NCBI GenBank assembly: GCA_963691755.1
Contig: OY829366.1
Location: forward strand, 434,001 to 498,000
Direction of reading: 5' to 3'
Length of the DNA: 64,000 nt
DNA from: Dinoroseobacter sp013215265
GTDB lineage: Bacteria; Pseudomonadota; Alphaproteobacteria; Rhodobacterales; Rhodobacteraceae
Below are positions 8,597-16,926 of the stretch, one piece after another. The notes beneath the pieces were generated by a model. The model did no database searches, was not told where the DNA came from, and saw only the letters and a list, made by a program, of their open reading frames with translations. The position numbers and the translations under genes were made by a program. How positions within the stretch are numbered: the first letter of the stretch is position 1; every line of letters starts with the position of its first letter.

Positions 8597-9800
8597 CACG
8601 CTGTTCACCGCACAGCTCGATCAGCTCAAGGACGAGGGCAATTATCGCGTCTTCGCCGAACTCGAACGCCGCTGCGGCGAATTCCCACGTGCCAAGTGCC
8701 ACGATGAAGATTCTCCAGACGAGGTTACCGTCTGGTGCTCCAACGACTATCTCGGGATGGGCCAGAGCGAGATCGTCCGCCAAGCCATGAAAGACGCTGT
8801 GGACAGCTGCGGCACCGGCGCAGGTGGGACCCGCAATATATCAGGCACCAATCACCAGCATTTGCTTTTGGAACGCGAACTGGCCGATCTTCACGGGAAG
8901 GAAGCGGCACTTCTGTTCACGTCGGGTTATGTGTCAAACTGGGCGTCCCTCTCCACGCTCGGCGCACGCCTGCCCAATGCGGTGATCCTGTCCGATAGCC
9001 TGAACCATGCGTCAATGATCGAAGGCATACGCCATGCCAAATGCGACAAGGTTATCTGGAAGCACAATGATCCCGAGGACCTGGATCGCAAACTTGCTGC
9101 CCTGCCAGCAAATGCGACAAAGATCGTCGCGTTTGAAAGCGTCTACTCGATGGACGGTGACATTTGTCCGATGCGCGAGATCATAGAGGTCGCCGAAAAG
9201 CACAACGCGATGACCTATCTGGATGAAGTGCACGCAGTTGGTCTCTATGGCCCCCGCGGCGGTGGCATCGCTGAACAAGAAGGCCTGATGGATCGCATTA
9301 CGCTGATCGAAGGTACGTTGGGCAAAGCCTATGGCTGCATGGGCGGGTACATCACGGGTTCTGCGGCGCTGTGTGACTTCATTCGGTCCTTTGCAAGTGG
9401 GTTTATCTTCACCACCGCGCTGCCTCCAGCCGTTGCATCTGCCGCACGGACTTCGATCGCGCACCTTAAGGTCAGTCAGGTTGAACGCACACACCAGCGG
9501 CGCCAGGTGGCGAGGTTGCGGGAAAAACTGGATGCCGCTGGTATCCCCCATCTGGACAATCCAAGCCACATCATTCCGGTCATGATCAAGGACCCCGTCA
9601 AGTGTCGGATGCTCAGCGATTACCTGATGCGTGAATGGGGTATTTACGTGCAACCGATCAACTATCCCACGGTACCAAAGGGAACCGAACGACTGCGGTT
9701 TACGCCGGGACCTCTACATAGTGACGAGGATATTGATACGCTTGTCAGCGCATTGACGGTGCTGTGGAAGCAATGCGCCATCGCGCATGCGGTCGCCTGA
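8586..9800 (+). CDS. hemA: 5-aminolevulinate synthase
   Basis: Pyridoxal-phosphate enzyme that condenses glycine and succinyl-CoA to 5-aminolevulinate, the first step of the C4 tetrapyrrole route typical of alphaproteobacteria. The 404-residue sequence is full length, with the active-site lysine in IEGTLGKAYG at residue 247, WCSNDYLGMG near residue 50, and the aspartate of YLDEVHAVGLYG. Its ATG lies inside the end of puhE, preceded by GGAGAGG, so its expression should follow the photosynthesis operon, which makes sense because bacteriochlorophyll is the main consumer of the product. A second copy elsewhere in the genome is possible. Confidence 0.97.
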   Translation: MKFDTLFTAQLDQLKDEGNYRVFAELERRCGEFPRAKCHDEDSPDEVTVWCSNDYLGMGQSEIVRQAMKDAVDSCGTGAGGTRNISGTNHQHLLLERELADLHGKEAALLFTSGYVSNWASLSTLGARLPNAVILSDSLNHASMIEGIRHAKCDKVIWKHNDPEDLDRKLAALPANATKIVAFESVYSMDGDICPMREIIEVAEKHNAMTYLDEVHAVGLYGPRGGGIAEQEGLMDRITLIEGTLGKAYGCMGGYITGSAALCDFIRSFASGFIFTTALPPAVASAARTSIAHLKVSQVERTHQRRQVARLREKLDAAGIPHLDNPSHIIPVMIKDPVKCRMLSDYLMREWGIYVQPINYPTVPKGTERLRFTPGPLHSDEDIDTLVSALTVLWKQCAIAHAVA

Positions 9801-9990
9801 GGAGCTCAGCCCAAGACCCGCGCAGCATAATCAATGAAAGGTCAGCCACCGCCATCATCGGCGAGTTGTCGCCCTGCCTTACCCTTGCCAAACCCGGTCA
9901 ATCGGTGCGAATACGCCCCGAAACGCGTACCATGCGGCAAGATCACATGCGGCAGCCGATCCAGCGGCAAGACCTGCGGAAGAGGTAACC

Positions 9991-10602
9991 TTGAGCAACA
10001 CATTGCATCACCGAGATTTACCAGACGGGCTTGATCTGGGATCTGTCGTAGCCATTGATACTGAAACAATGGGGTTGAACCCGAACAGGGACCGGTTGTG
10101 CCTTGTTCAATTGTCCTCAGGCGATGGTACCACGCACCTTGTTCAAATAGAAAAAGGGCAAACTGAAGCGCCAAACCTTTGCGCTATGTTGACCGATCCA
10201 AACGTGCTGAAATTGTTCCATTTTGCCCGCTTTGATATCGCTGCGCTGCTGAACGCTTTTGGGGTTGTAACCACCCCGGTGTATTGCACGAAAATCGCGT
10301 CCAAGATGGTTCGGACATTTACCGATCGGCACGGGCTGAAGGTGTTGGTACAGGATTTGGTAGGCGTCGACATCTCAAAACAGCAGCAGTCCAGTGACTG
10401 GGGCGCAGCAACATTGACAGATGCACAACTAAATTATGCAGCCTCTGATGTTCTCTACTTGCATCAGATCCGCAAACAACTTGATGAACGACTGGATCGC
10501 GAAGGAAGAACGGCAATGGCGCAAGCTTGTTTCGATTTTCTTCCCACGCGCGCAAAACTGGATCTGGCCGGCTGGCCTGATGTTGATATTTTCAGTCACT
10601 AG
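9991..10602 (+). CDS. rnd: Ribonuclease D family 3'-5' exonuclease
   Basis: A DEDD-superfamily exonuclease of 203 residues, corresponding to the catalytic domain of RNase D without the C-terminal HRDC domains found in the enterobacterial enzyme; short forms are common in alphaproteobacteria. Catalytic motifs are Exo I VVAIDTETMGL, Exo II LFHFARFDIAAL and Exo III LNYAASDVLYL with its tyrosine. Expected substrates are tRNA and other small RNA 3' ends. The first usable codon is TTG 9991, preceded by GGAAGAGG at suitable distance. It opens the run rnd-kdsD-lptC-lptA-lptB and lies 11 bases before kdsD. Confidence 0.9.
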   Translation: MSNTLHHRDLPDGLDLGSVVAIDTETMGLNPNRDRLCLVQLSSGDGTTHLVQIEKGQTEAPNLCAMLTDPNVLKLFHFARFDIAALLNAFGVVTTPVYCTKIASKMVRTFTDRHGLKVLVQDLVGVDISKQQQSSDWGAATLTDAQLNYAASDVLYLHQIRKQLDERLDREGRTAMAQACFDFLPTRAKLDLAGWPDVDIFSH

Positions 10603-10613
10603 CTGGGGCGACC

Positions 10614-11573
10614 ATGACCGATCAGGATCTCGTCAGCACCGGGCGCCGGGTGGTCTCGCAAGAGGCTGAAGCATTGAACTTACTTGAAGCGTCGCTGACA
10701 GACAGCTTCGCGGTTGCGCTTCGCTTGATCCTCGAAGCGAAAGGGCGTGTCATCGTCACCGGCATGGGCAAGTCCGGGCATATTGCCAGAAAGATCGCCG
10801 CGACTTTCGCATCCACAGGCACGCCCGCACATTTTGTCCACCCCGCGGAAGCCAGCCATGGCGATCTGGGCATGATGGCTGCCGGCGATGTGGTTTTAGT
10901 GTTGTCGAATTCCGGCGAAACACCCGAGCTCGCAGATCTCATTGCCCATACGCGCCGGTTTCACATTCCATTGGTTGGGGTCGCATCAAAGTCAGACAGT
11001 ACCTTAATGAAGCAGTGCGATGTGAAGCTTGTTCTGCCCGAAGCGGCCGAAGCTTGTGGGCGTGGCATTGTGCCGACAACATCAACCACGATGACTTTGG
11101 CATTGGGCGACGCTTTGGCAATCGCGTTGATGGAGCATCGGCAGTTCACGCCTGAAAACTTCCGCGACTTTCATCCCGGCGGGAAACTTGGCGCGCGCTT
11201 GTCAAAGGTTCGCGATCTGATGCATTCCAATGAAAAGATGCCATTGATTGCGTCTGAGGCGCCTATGTCTGAAGCCTTGCTGGAAATCAGCCAGAAGGGG
11301 TTTGGCGTTGTTGGGGTCGTCCAGGACGAGGCCTTGATAGGGATCATCACCGATGGGGATTTACGCAGACATATGGCCGGCCTCCTTGAAATGAGTGCCG
11401 GGCAGGTGATGACCCAAAACCCACGCTCCATTGCCCCCGGTGCACTTGCAGAGTCGGCTTTGGCGTTAATGAACGAAAGCCAGATTACCTGTCTTTTTGT
11501 TGTTGATCCTGCTGGTTCAACGCCAATGGGCATTCTCCATATTCATGATTGTCTTCGCGCAGGGCTGGTCTGA
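10614..11573 (+). CDS. kdsD: Arabinose-5-phosphate isomerase (KpsF/GutQ family)
   Basis: Converts ribulose 5-phosphate to arabinose 5-phosphate, the first precursor of KDO for lipopolysaccharide. The 319-residue protein has an N-terminal SIS sugar-isomerase domain (VTGMGKSGHIARKIAATFAS near residues 44-63; LVLSNSGETPEL near 93) and two C-terminal CBS domains (MHSNEKMPLI; VMTQNPRSIAPG). It is followed by the LPS transport genes lptC-A-B, an arrangement that places KDO synthesis and LPS export under one promoter. The stop is separated from lptC by three bases. Confidence 0.94.
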   Translation: MTDQDLVSTGRRVVSQEAEALNLLEASLTDSFAVALRLILEAKGRVIVTGMGKSGHIARKIAATFASTGTPAHFVHPAEASHGDLGMMAAGDVVLVLSNSGETPELADLIAHTRRFHIPLVGVASKSDSTLMKQCDVKLVLPEAAEACGRGIVPTTSTTMTLALGDALAIALMEHRQFTPENFRDFHPGGKLGARLSKVRDLMHSNEKMPLIASEAPMSEALLEISQKGFGVVGVVQDEALIGIITDGDLRRHMAGLLEMSAGQVMTQNPRSIAPGALAESALALMNESQITCLFVVDPAGSTPMGILHIHDCLRAGLV

Positions 11574-11576
11574 GGT

Positions 11577-12191
11577 TTGGCGTTACGCATCAACCTGTAT
11601 TCGTATTTTGTTACTTTCGCGAAGATCACTTTGCCGATGGTGGCAATTGGCCTGCTCGCAAGTTTGTTCCTTTTTGCCAATGGTTCAAATGAAACCACCT
11701 CAATCCCGTACTCAGACGTGGAACTGGAGGAGATAATTATGGGCCAAAGGCTGGCGGCGCCCAACTATCGAAGCGTATTAACCGACGGATCAGCATTATC
11801 GGTGAATGCGGTACATACTCAGCCAGATGCCGAGATCAAAGGGCGCATCAATGGTGAAGAAATTATAGCTAGGGTATCCGAGAAATCTGGGGTCAGAACA
11901 GTTCTAACGGCACCAGAGGGGTATTTTAACGAAAATAATCACACTGCGACCACGCTGGGCGGTACTCTTATAAGGCGATCCGATGGCTTCCAAGCGATCA
12001 CAGAGGGCATAACTGTCGAGATTGAAGAAAACGCTGTGCGATCTCATGGAAGAATCGAAGTCCGCGGGCCACGTGTCTTTCTCGAGGCAGGGCAAGCGCA
12101 TCTCAACCAAGGGGCAAGCGGCCCGGGAAGTGAAGTTATGGTTTTCAGCGAAGGGGTTAAGCTGATATACGGGCCTCGGCCCATTCCATAA
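11577..12191 (+). CDS. lptC: LPS export ABC transporter periplasmic protein LptC
   Basis: LptC is a bitopic inner-membrane protein that receives LPS from the LptB2FG extractor and passes it to LptA. The 204-residue sequence begins at a TTG after kdsD, has one membrane helix (about residues 12-34, ITLPMVAIGLLASLFLFA) and a beta-jellyroll periplasmic domain whose repeats (APEGYFNENNHTATTLGG) fit the LptC family. Sequence similarity in this family is weak; gene order between kdsD and lptA is the stronger support. lptA follows after 24 bases. Confidence 0.88.
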   Translation: MALRINLYSYFVTFAKITLPMVAIGLLASLFLFANGSNETTSIPYSDVELEEIIMGQRLAAPNYRSVLTDGSALSVNAVHTQPDAEIKGRINGEEIIARVSEKSGVRTVLTAPEGYFNENNHTATTLGGTLIRRSDGFQAITEGITVEIEENAVRSHGRIEVRGPRVFLEAGQAHLNQGASGPGSEVMVFSEGVKLIYGPRPIP

Positions 12192-12215
12192 CGCTAGAAG
12201 ACAAGGACTGATCGC

Positions 12216-12734
12216 ATGCCAAACTACACGAAGCTGGTGCTTGCGCTCGGACTAATTGTTTTTGCAACTGCGACTATGAGCGTAGCGCAATCAGCTGGGA
12301 TCGCGTTAAGCGAAACTGAATCCAATCCAGACGCGCCAATAGAGATCACTGCAAATCAGCTGACCGTCGATCGCGAAACCGGAAATGCGATTTTCGAGGG
12401 CGATGTCTATGCAGTGCGTGGTGTACTGACGCTAAACGCAGATGAGCTGCAGGTACTCTATGACGAAGAGAAAGACGAAGATGACGGGATCCGGGAGATT
12501 ATCGCGATAGGTAACGTAATCCTCGTGAATGGCCCTGATGTCGCCGAAGCGGAACGAGCCGTTTACGTACCGAGTGACGATACTGTGACCATGACAGGAA
12601 ATGTCCTTCTCACCCAAGAACGCACGGTGATTTCCGGGAACCTACTTTTGGTCAACCTTGTAACCGGACAAGGCCAAATGACTGGACAGGTCCGAACTAC
12701 GTTTTCGTCGCGTAACTCTGAGGCGTCTGAATGA
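12216..12734 (+). CDS. lptA: LPS transport periplasmic protein LptA
   Basis: LptA forms the periplasmic bridge that carries LPS from LptC to LptD in the outer membrane. The 172-residue product has a Sec signal peptide (cleavage likely after residues 24-26, MSVAQSA) and an OstA-like beta-jellyroll with the characteristic PIEITANQLTVDRETGNAIF and GDVYAVRG strands. The stop overlaps the lptB start (ATGA), so lptA and lptB are translationally coupled. Confidence 0.93.
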   Translation: MPNYTKLVLALGLIVFATATMSVAQSAGIALSETESNPDAPIEITANQLTVDRETGNAIFEGDVYAVRGVLTLNADELQVLYDEEKDEDDGIREIIAIGNVILVNGPDVAEAERAVYVPSDDTVTMTGNVLLTQERTVISGNLLLVNLVTGQGQMTGQVRTTFSSRNSEASE

Positions 12735-13489
12735 GCCAGCCGTCCCTGACCGTTTCTGAAGGGTCTGTTGGACTTAAAGTTCGCGGTCTTCGAAAAAGTT
12801 ACAAAAGACGTCCGGTAATTCGCGATGTTTCGCTGGAACTTGGTCGTGGCGAGGCGGTCGCGCTTTTGGGGCCCAATGGTTCGGGCAAAACAACTTGTTT
12901 TTATGCAATCGCAGGCTTGGTGACCCCTGAGGGAGGCGTTGTCCAGATCGATGGCCGCGATGCAACACTCCTGCCAATGTACCGACGTGCAAAACTAGGG
13001 ATTGGCTATCTCCCGCAGGAAATGTCAATTTTCCGAGGGTTGAGCGTTGAAGATAATATCTTGGCCATCCTTGAGATAACCGTGAAAGAGCGCCGGAAAC
13101 GGCGTGATCGGTTGGAAACGCTCCTTTCAGAGTTTTCTATAGAACACCTTCGCCGTACTCCCGCCCTGGCCTTGTCGGGTGGTGAAAGACGCCGCGTGGA
13201 AATTGCTCGTTGTCTTGCAGCAGACCCCAAATATTTGCTTCTGGATGAGCCATTTGCTGGCGTTGATCCAATCGCCGTCGGCGAGATCCGTGGGCTTGTT
13301 GCAGACTTGAAAACACGCGGCATCGGAGTTCTGATAACAGACCACAATGTTCGTGAAACGCTGGAAATCGTCGATCGCGCGTACATTCTTCACGACGGAA
13401 CTGTTCTTATGAGCGGCACCGCAGATGAAGTCGTTCAGGATGAAAATGTTCGCCGGGTCTATCTTGGACAATCATTTAGCATTCGTTAA
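12731..13489 (+). CDS. lptB: LPS export ABC transporter ATP-binding protein LptB
   Basis: Cytoplasmic ATPase that powers LPS extraction by the LptFG permease. In 252 residues it shows Walker A LLGPNGSGKTTCFYAIAG (about residues 43-60), the LptB-type signature LSGGERRRVEIARCL, Walker B YLLLDEPFAGVDP and the switch histidine in ITDHNVRETLEIVDRAYI. lptF and lptG are not in the window. In many proteobacteria lptB is followed directly by rpoN, hpf and ptsN; here the rpoN slot holds a pseudogene. Confidence 0.96.
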   Translation: MSQPSLTVSEGSVGLKVRGLRKSYKRRPVIRDVSLELGRGEAVALLGPNGSGKTTCFYAIAGLVTPEGGVVQIDGRDATLLPMYRRAKLGIGYLPQEMSIFRGLSVEDNILAILEITVKERRKRRDRLETLLSEFSIEHLRRTPALALSGGERRRVEIARCLAADPKYLLLDEPFAGVDPIAVGEIRGLVADLKTRGIGVLITDHNVRETLEIVDRAYILHDGTVLMSGTADEVVQDENVRRVYLGQSFSIR

Positions 13490-13490
13490 T

Positions 13491-14330
13491 GCGGTCATGT
13501 TGGGGGCTCACCTCATTGGAAAAGACGGAGATTCAAAGGTCTTTAAAAGTGCAATCGGCGTTCTGAATCAAATCGCAAACAAGCATTGAAAAGCAGCTTC
13601 GAATAACTTCGCTTTAAGCATCAAGACTGTGAGAGAAATATTTCTCCTAGTGCCAACGCTCCCAGCCGTCCCTTTGGCGCAGTTGCTGACAATCGCACGG
13701 CCGGTCGTTCCAGATTTACGATTAGAGATAAGCGCGGATGCTCAAGCAGAATTTAACCATTCCAGTGTGACAGACGTTCATGTCAGCTTGGATCAAGCCA
13801 TGCAAAAAGCTCTGCGATCATCCATCACTTTATGGGCAAAGCTTTCGCTGTATCACGCAAAAGCAACGCATCTGCTGCGCGCTTTGTCGTTTCGCAAGAA
13901 GACACTCTTTCTAATTACGCGAAAGATTGTCTAGCAACAGCGCGCCTTCCTCGAGCCATGGCAAACAGGTTACATGAAGCCTTTGACCCGAGCGACAGTC
14001 GCAACTGAGCTTTCGCTTCATCCCTCGATTGTTGGTCGCCCAATGCCGGTCAGTACATCGAAACACCGATAGAGAGCTTCCCATTTTCAGCGATCTTTCC
14101 TGCCAATATGAAAAATGATGGCCTAAGCGCGTTTAACGTGCAGCGAAGATTCGCCCAACTCGTTTCTGCTAAAAGACCGGGTGCCGTACTTTCTGATGGA
14201 GCACTTGCACAGATCTACAACGCGAAGGCGTTGACATCGCGCGTCGAACTGTCGCCAAATACAGGGGATGGCTTAGCATCGCGCCCTCGCACATTCGCAA
14301 ATGCTTCCATGCACATGCGCGTGGGGGAGG
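13491..14330 (+). pseudogene. rpoN: Decayed rpoN (sigma-54 factor) between lptB and hpf
   Basis: No intact gene fits this 0.9-kb gap, but translations line up with the middle and C-terminal parts of RpoN across three frames. Frame 1 (13491 to about 14040) reads VVPDLRLEISAD, ATHLLRALSFRKKTLFLI, then beyond a TAG at 13932 QQRAFLE and MKPLTRATVATELSLHPS, the sigma-54 core region before its helix-turn-helix. An earlier TGA interrupts the frame at 13587. From about 14042 a second frame continues with AGQYIETP, GLSAFNVQRRFAQLV and VLSDGALAQIY. At about 14221 a third frame gives REGVDIARRTVAKYRGWL, containing the RpoN box ARRTVAKYR at 14239-14265. The region matching the N-terminal third, including the activator-interacting region, is missing. 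Limits are approximate. Motif matches are from memory of the family, not from a search. Confidence 0.88.
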
Positions 14331-14411
14331 GCCACGAAACCGCGGCTCGGCGACGTTAACACGCAGTTAACCTGCCATGGCCAAAGTTCACCAAACGCAA
14401 AGGGAGGCCAG

Positions 14412-14987
14412 ATGCGTTACAAAATCACCGGACACCAGATTGATATTGGCGAAGCACTACAAACTCATGTGAAGCAGGAGCTTAACGAAGTGGTCGGCAA
14501 GTACGCCGAACGCCCGACTGACGCGAATATAGTTTTCTCGCGTGATGCACATGAGCATGTTTGCGAAGCAACGGTGCATCTGTCGACCGGTTTGACGGCA
14601 CAGGCCAAAGCTTCAGCGGTCGATATCTATGCGGCGTTCGACAGTTGTAACGAAAAAATGGAAAAGCAGCTCAGGCGTTACAAGCGCAGGCTAAAGAACC
14701 ACCATCGAGAGCGTTCCGAACCAGTTGCGCAATTCGAAGCCGCAACGTATATCCTCGCGTCATCGGACGAGTCAGAGACCAATGACTCGGATGATCTCCA
14801 GCCCATCATCGTGGCTGAGATGGAAAGCAGAGTGCCTTCAATCTCAGTGGGCGAAGCGGTGATGCAGATGGAGCTTGCCGAGGCACCAGTGTTGGTGTTT
14901 CGCAACGAAAAGCATGGGGGAGTGAACGTCGTATATCGTCGTGATGACGGAAATATCGGCTGGATCGACCCCAAACTGGACAGCTAA
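14412..14987 (+). CDS. hpf: Long-form ribosome hibernation promoting factor
   Basis: Binds the decoding channel of idle ribosomes and, in the long form, pairs two 70S ribosomes into inactive 100S particles. The 191-residue length and two-domain layout show the long form: an S30AE domain (residues 1-100, MRYKITGHQIDIGEALQTHV) with basic helix QLRRYKRRLKNHHRE, an acidic linker, and a C-terminal dimerisation domain (GVNVVYRRDDGNIGWIDP). ATG 14412 follows a GGGAGG site; the frame is open upstream to 14301, but that stretch falls at the end of the rpoN remnant. In relatives the gene sits directly after rpoN. Confidence 0.93.
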   Translation: MRYKITGHQIDIGEALQTHVKQELNEVVGKYAERPTDANIVFSRDAHEHVCEATVHLSTGLTAQAKASAVDIYAAFDSCNEKMEKQLRRYKRRLKNHHRERSEPVAQFEAATYILASSDESETNDSDDLQPIIVAEMESRVPSISVGEAVMQMELAEAPVLVFRNEKHGGVNVVYRRDDGNIGWIDPKLDS

Positions 14988-15028
14988 CTAGGCAGTGTTT
15001 CCCCAAAAGCGCTGCGAGGACGGGCAGA

Positions 15029-15493
15029 ATGCATCTTTCAGAAATCCTGGATCCGCGCGCGGTGCGGGCCGTAGGGCATATGACCAGCAAGAAGCGCCTT
15101 ATGCAGGAGTTGGGTGAAATCGCTGCCAATGTCTACGAAATGCCCCTGAATGCGACCGTGGACGCCTTGCAGGAGCGCGAATCTCTGGGACCGACCGGCG
15201 TGGGCCACGGCGTGGCCCTGCCGCATGCGCGCATGGATGGTCTGCAATCTGTGGTCGGGTCATTCATTCGCTTGGACAAAGGTATGGAGTTTGATGCTGT
15301 GGATCGGCAGAAGGTTGACCTTATCTTCTGCCTTTTCGCCCCAGTAGATAGTGGGGTTGCACACCTCAAGGCGCTTGCATTGGTATCCAGAACCCTCCGG
15401 GACGAAGCGATCTGCCGTAAACTTCGCTCAAATGACGATCCCGCCACAATTCATGCGATCCTGACCGAAGCAACCCGAAACCAGGCTGCCTAA
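15029..15493 (+). CDS. ptsN: PTS IIA-like nitrogen regulatory protein PtsN
   Basis: EIIA-Ntr protein of the nitrogen phosphotransferase system, phosphorylated by NPr and acting on potassium transport, phosphate sensing and other targets. The 154-residue protein has the phospho-acceptor histidine at residue 66 in GVALPHAR, within the usual TGVGHGVALPHARMDGL block. It keeps its normal place after hpf although the neighbouring rpoN is broken, consistent with roles independent of sigma-54. Its TAA shares four bases (CTAA) with the TAG of the convergent sulfotransferase gene, leaving no room for a terminator. Confidence 0.94.
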   Translation: MHLSEILDPRAVRAVGHMTSKKRLMQELGEIAANVYEMPLNATVDALQERESLGPTGVGHGVALPHARMDGLQSVVGSFIRLDKGMEFDAVDRQKVDLIFCLFAPVDSGVAHLKALALVSRTLRDEAICRKLRSNDDPATIHAILTEATRNQAA

Positions 15494-16923
15494 GTGCCCG
15501 CCGACCAATCCTCAAAACCAAGCATCGCATAGTCTTTGGGATAGGCTGCCCGGATCGCTTCCTCGATCTTCGGTGTGTAGATCTTCACCAGCATTTCGTT
15601 CAAAGGAATGATTGCTTCCTGCGGTGGGGACACGTTTATTCCGCGCACCGCGAGATACGCGGAGAGTACGTCCCGAAACTCGTCTTCGCGCAAAATGAGA
15701 TCTGGTGGCGCAACCGAAGAGAAACCCTGAAGCCCGACCAGCTGGCTCGCCCAGGCCGGATCAATTCTCAAACTTGTTTGACCAGACAGGTTTGACTTGA
15801 GAAAACGAGAAAATCTCAGAAATGCATTTTGGGCTGCGGCCACATCAAAGCTTGGGTCAGGATCACTAGGGGTCCAATTCTTTGGAAGCGGAACGTTGTA
15901 AGTTGTAGCAAGTCCAGTACGAATTTCAGCGAATGCATTGATATTACTGGGCAGAACCTTTTCCACAAAAGCTGTCCAGGCTCTGGCGACCGGATGGCGT
16001 AGCACCGTAAACCCTGTTGCAGAAGGTGTTTTCAAACGCCATTGCCGCAAATCTTTCTGGGACATCTCCCGCAGTGTCGGACCTTTCGCTTCCAGCCAGG
16101 CTTCGATCACGCAATCGGGCCCTGAGCGCAGGGGCATGTACACAAGTGGAAGCGAATTAGACGCGATGTAGCTCGGGACAGAAGGACCACGCGTTGGCTC
16201 AAAAGAGGGAACAATATCAAGCCCAAATGGGTCCAAACCAGACAGGGTTTCCCGCAATTCGTTAAGATTGGTGACCTTCGTCGCCAGAGGTTCTGGATTT
16301 TGCTTTTTCAGCGAACGATCAAACCGCTTTAATTCGTGGTCTGAGCCTAGATACTGCACAAGCCCCTGCAGAACCTCGATATTTTGCAAATCTTCGTAGC
16401 GCAGATCGAAGGCAGTTTGTCCTGAAACCTGAAGAACCATGCGAATTTCTTTCAAATAATTGGCGTAGTCTTCCAGTTGCGCTTCGAATTCTCTCTTTTG
16501 AAATTGGATTGCTCCGCTGTCCCGCTGACCTTTGGCGTCAGTTAACACCCACTGGTCCGTCGCCATCGCAAGTTTGTAAGACACATAGCTGTCAACCGGG
16601 TTGCGCATCAAAATGATCTTCGCGCAGCGTGGATTACGTAAGGCTTCATCGCGTATCCGTTTGTCATGGTCATGGAACAAACGGAAACCCGCCAGCCCTT
16701 GCGTTTCAGCACGCACCTTCCTCACGAGCGCTATCGGATCCTTTTCACGTTCGGCTAACGTGATCCCCAGATAAGATTCCTGGTTCTCATGGGCAATGAA
16801 ATAAGGGTTAAACAATTCTCCATAGCAACGCAGATCTGGAAGTGAGTTCAGGTTCCGCTCAAGGAAGTTGGACCCTGTTCGCATTCCCGCGAAAATGACG
16901 AAGTAGTCGAAACGTCCCCGCAT
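15490..16923 (-). CDS. Two-domain sulfotransferase-like protein
   Basis: A 477-residue protein with two regions resembling PAPS-dependent sulfotransferases. The N-terminal half has FVIFAGMRTGSNFLERNL (residues 8-25; a variant of the 5'-phosphosulfate-binding loop), YGELFNP, and MRNPVDSYVSYKLA like the 3'-phosphate loop. The C-terminal half has PLVYMPLRSGPDCVIEAWLEA and VLRHPVARAWTAFVEKV, a second phosphate-loop pattern. Similar roseobacter proteins are often labelled NodH-like. The acceptor is unknown; neighbouring glycosyltransferases suggest a polysaccharide. The start is an ATG four bases after the previous gene ends, consistent with co-transcription. The PAP by-product could be removed by CysQ in the same block. 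Sure of the fold, unsure of the substrate. Confidence 0.8.
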   Translation of the reverse strand: MRGRFDYFVIFAGMRTGSNFLERNLNSLPDLRCYGELFNPYFIAHENQESYLGITLAEREKDPIALVRKVRAETQGLAGFRLFHDHDKRIRDEALRNPRCAKIILMRNPVDSYVSYKLAMATDQWVLTDAKGQRDSGAIQFQKREFEAQLEDYANYLKEIRMVLQVSGQTAFDLRYEDLQNIEVLQGLVQYLGSDHELKRFDRSLKKQNPEPLATKVTNLNELRETLSGLDPFGLDIVPSFEPTRGPSVPSYIASNSLPLVYMPLRSGPDCVIEAWLEAKGPTLREMSQKDLRQWRLKTPSATGFTVLRHPVARAWTAFVEKVLPSNINAFAEIRTGLATTYNVPLPKNWTPSDPDPSFDVAAAQNAFLRFSRFLKSNLSGQTSLRIDPAWASQLVGLQGFSSVAPPDLILREDEFRDVLSAYLAVRGINVSPPQEAIIPLNEMLVKIYTPKIEEAIRAAYPKDYAMLGFEDWSAGT

Positions 16924-16926
16924 CGG

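Noticed and set aside
13629..13934. 101-residue open frame in the lptB-hpf gap
   Set aside because: It is one piece of the rpoN remnant between two in-frame stops, with no ribosome binding site at its ATG/GTG; not an independent gene.
14108..14359. 83-residue open frame before hpf
   Set aside because: Its start reads GLSAFNVQRRFAQLV and VLSDGALAQIY, parts of decayed rpoN; it then runs out of the homologous frame. Treated as pseudogene sequence.
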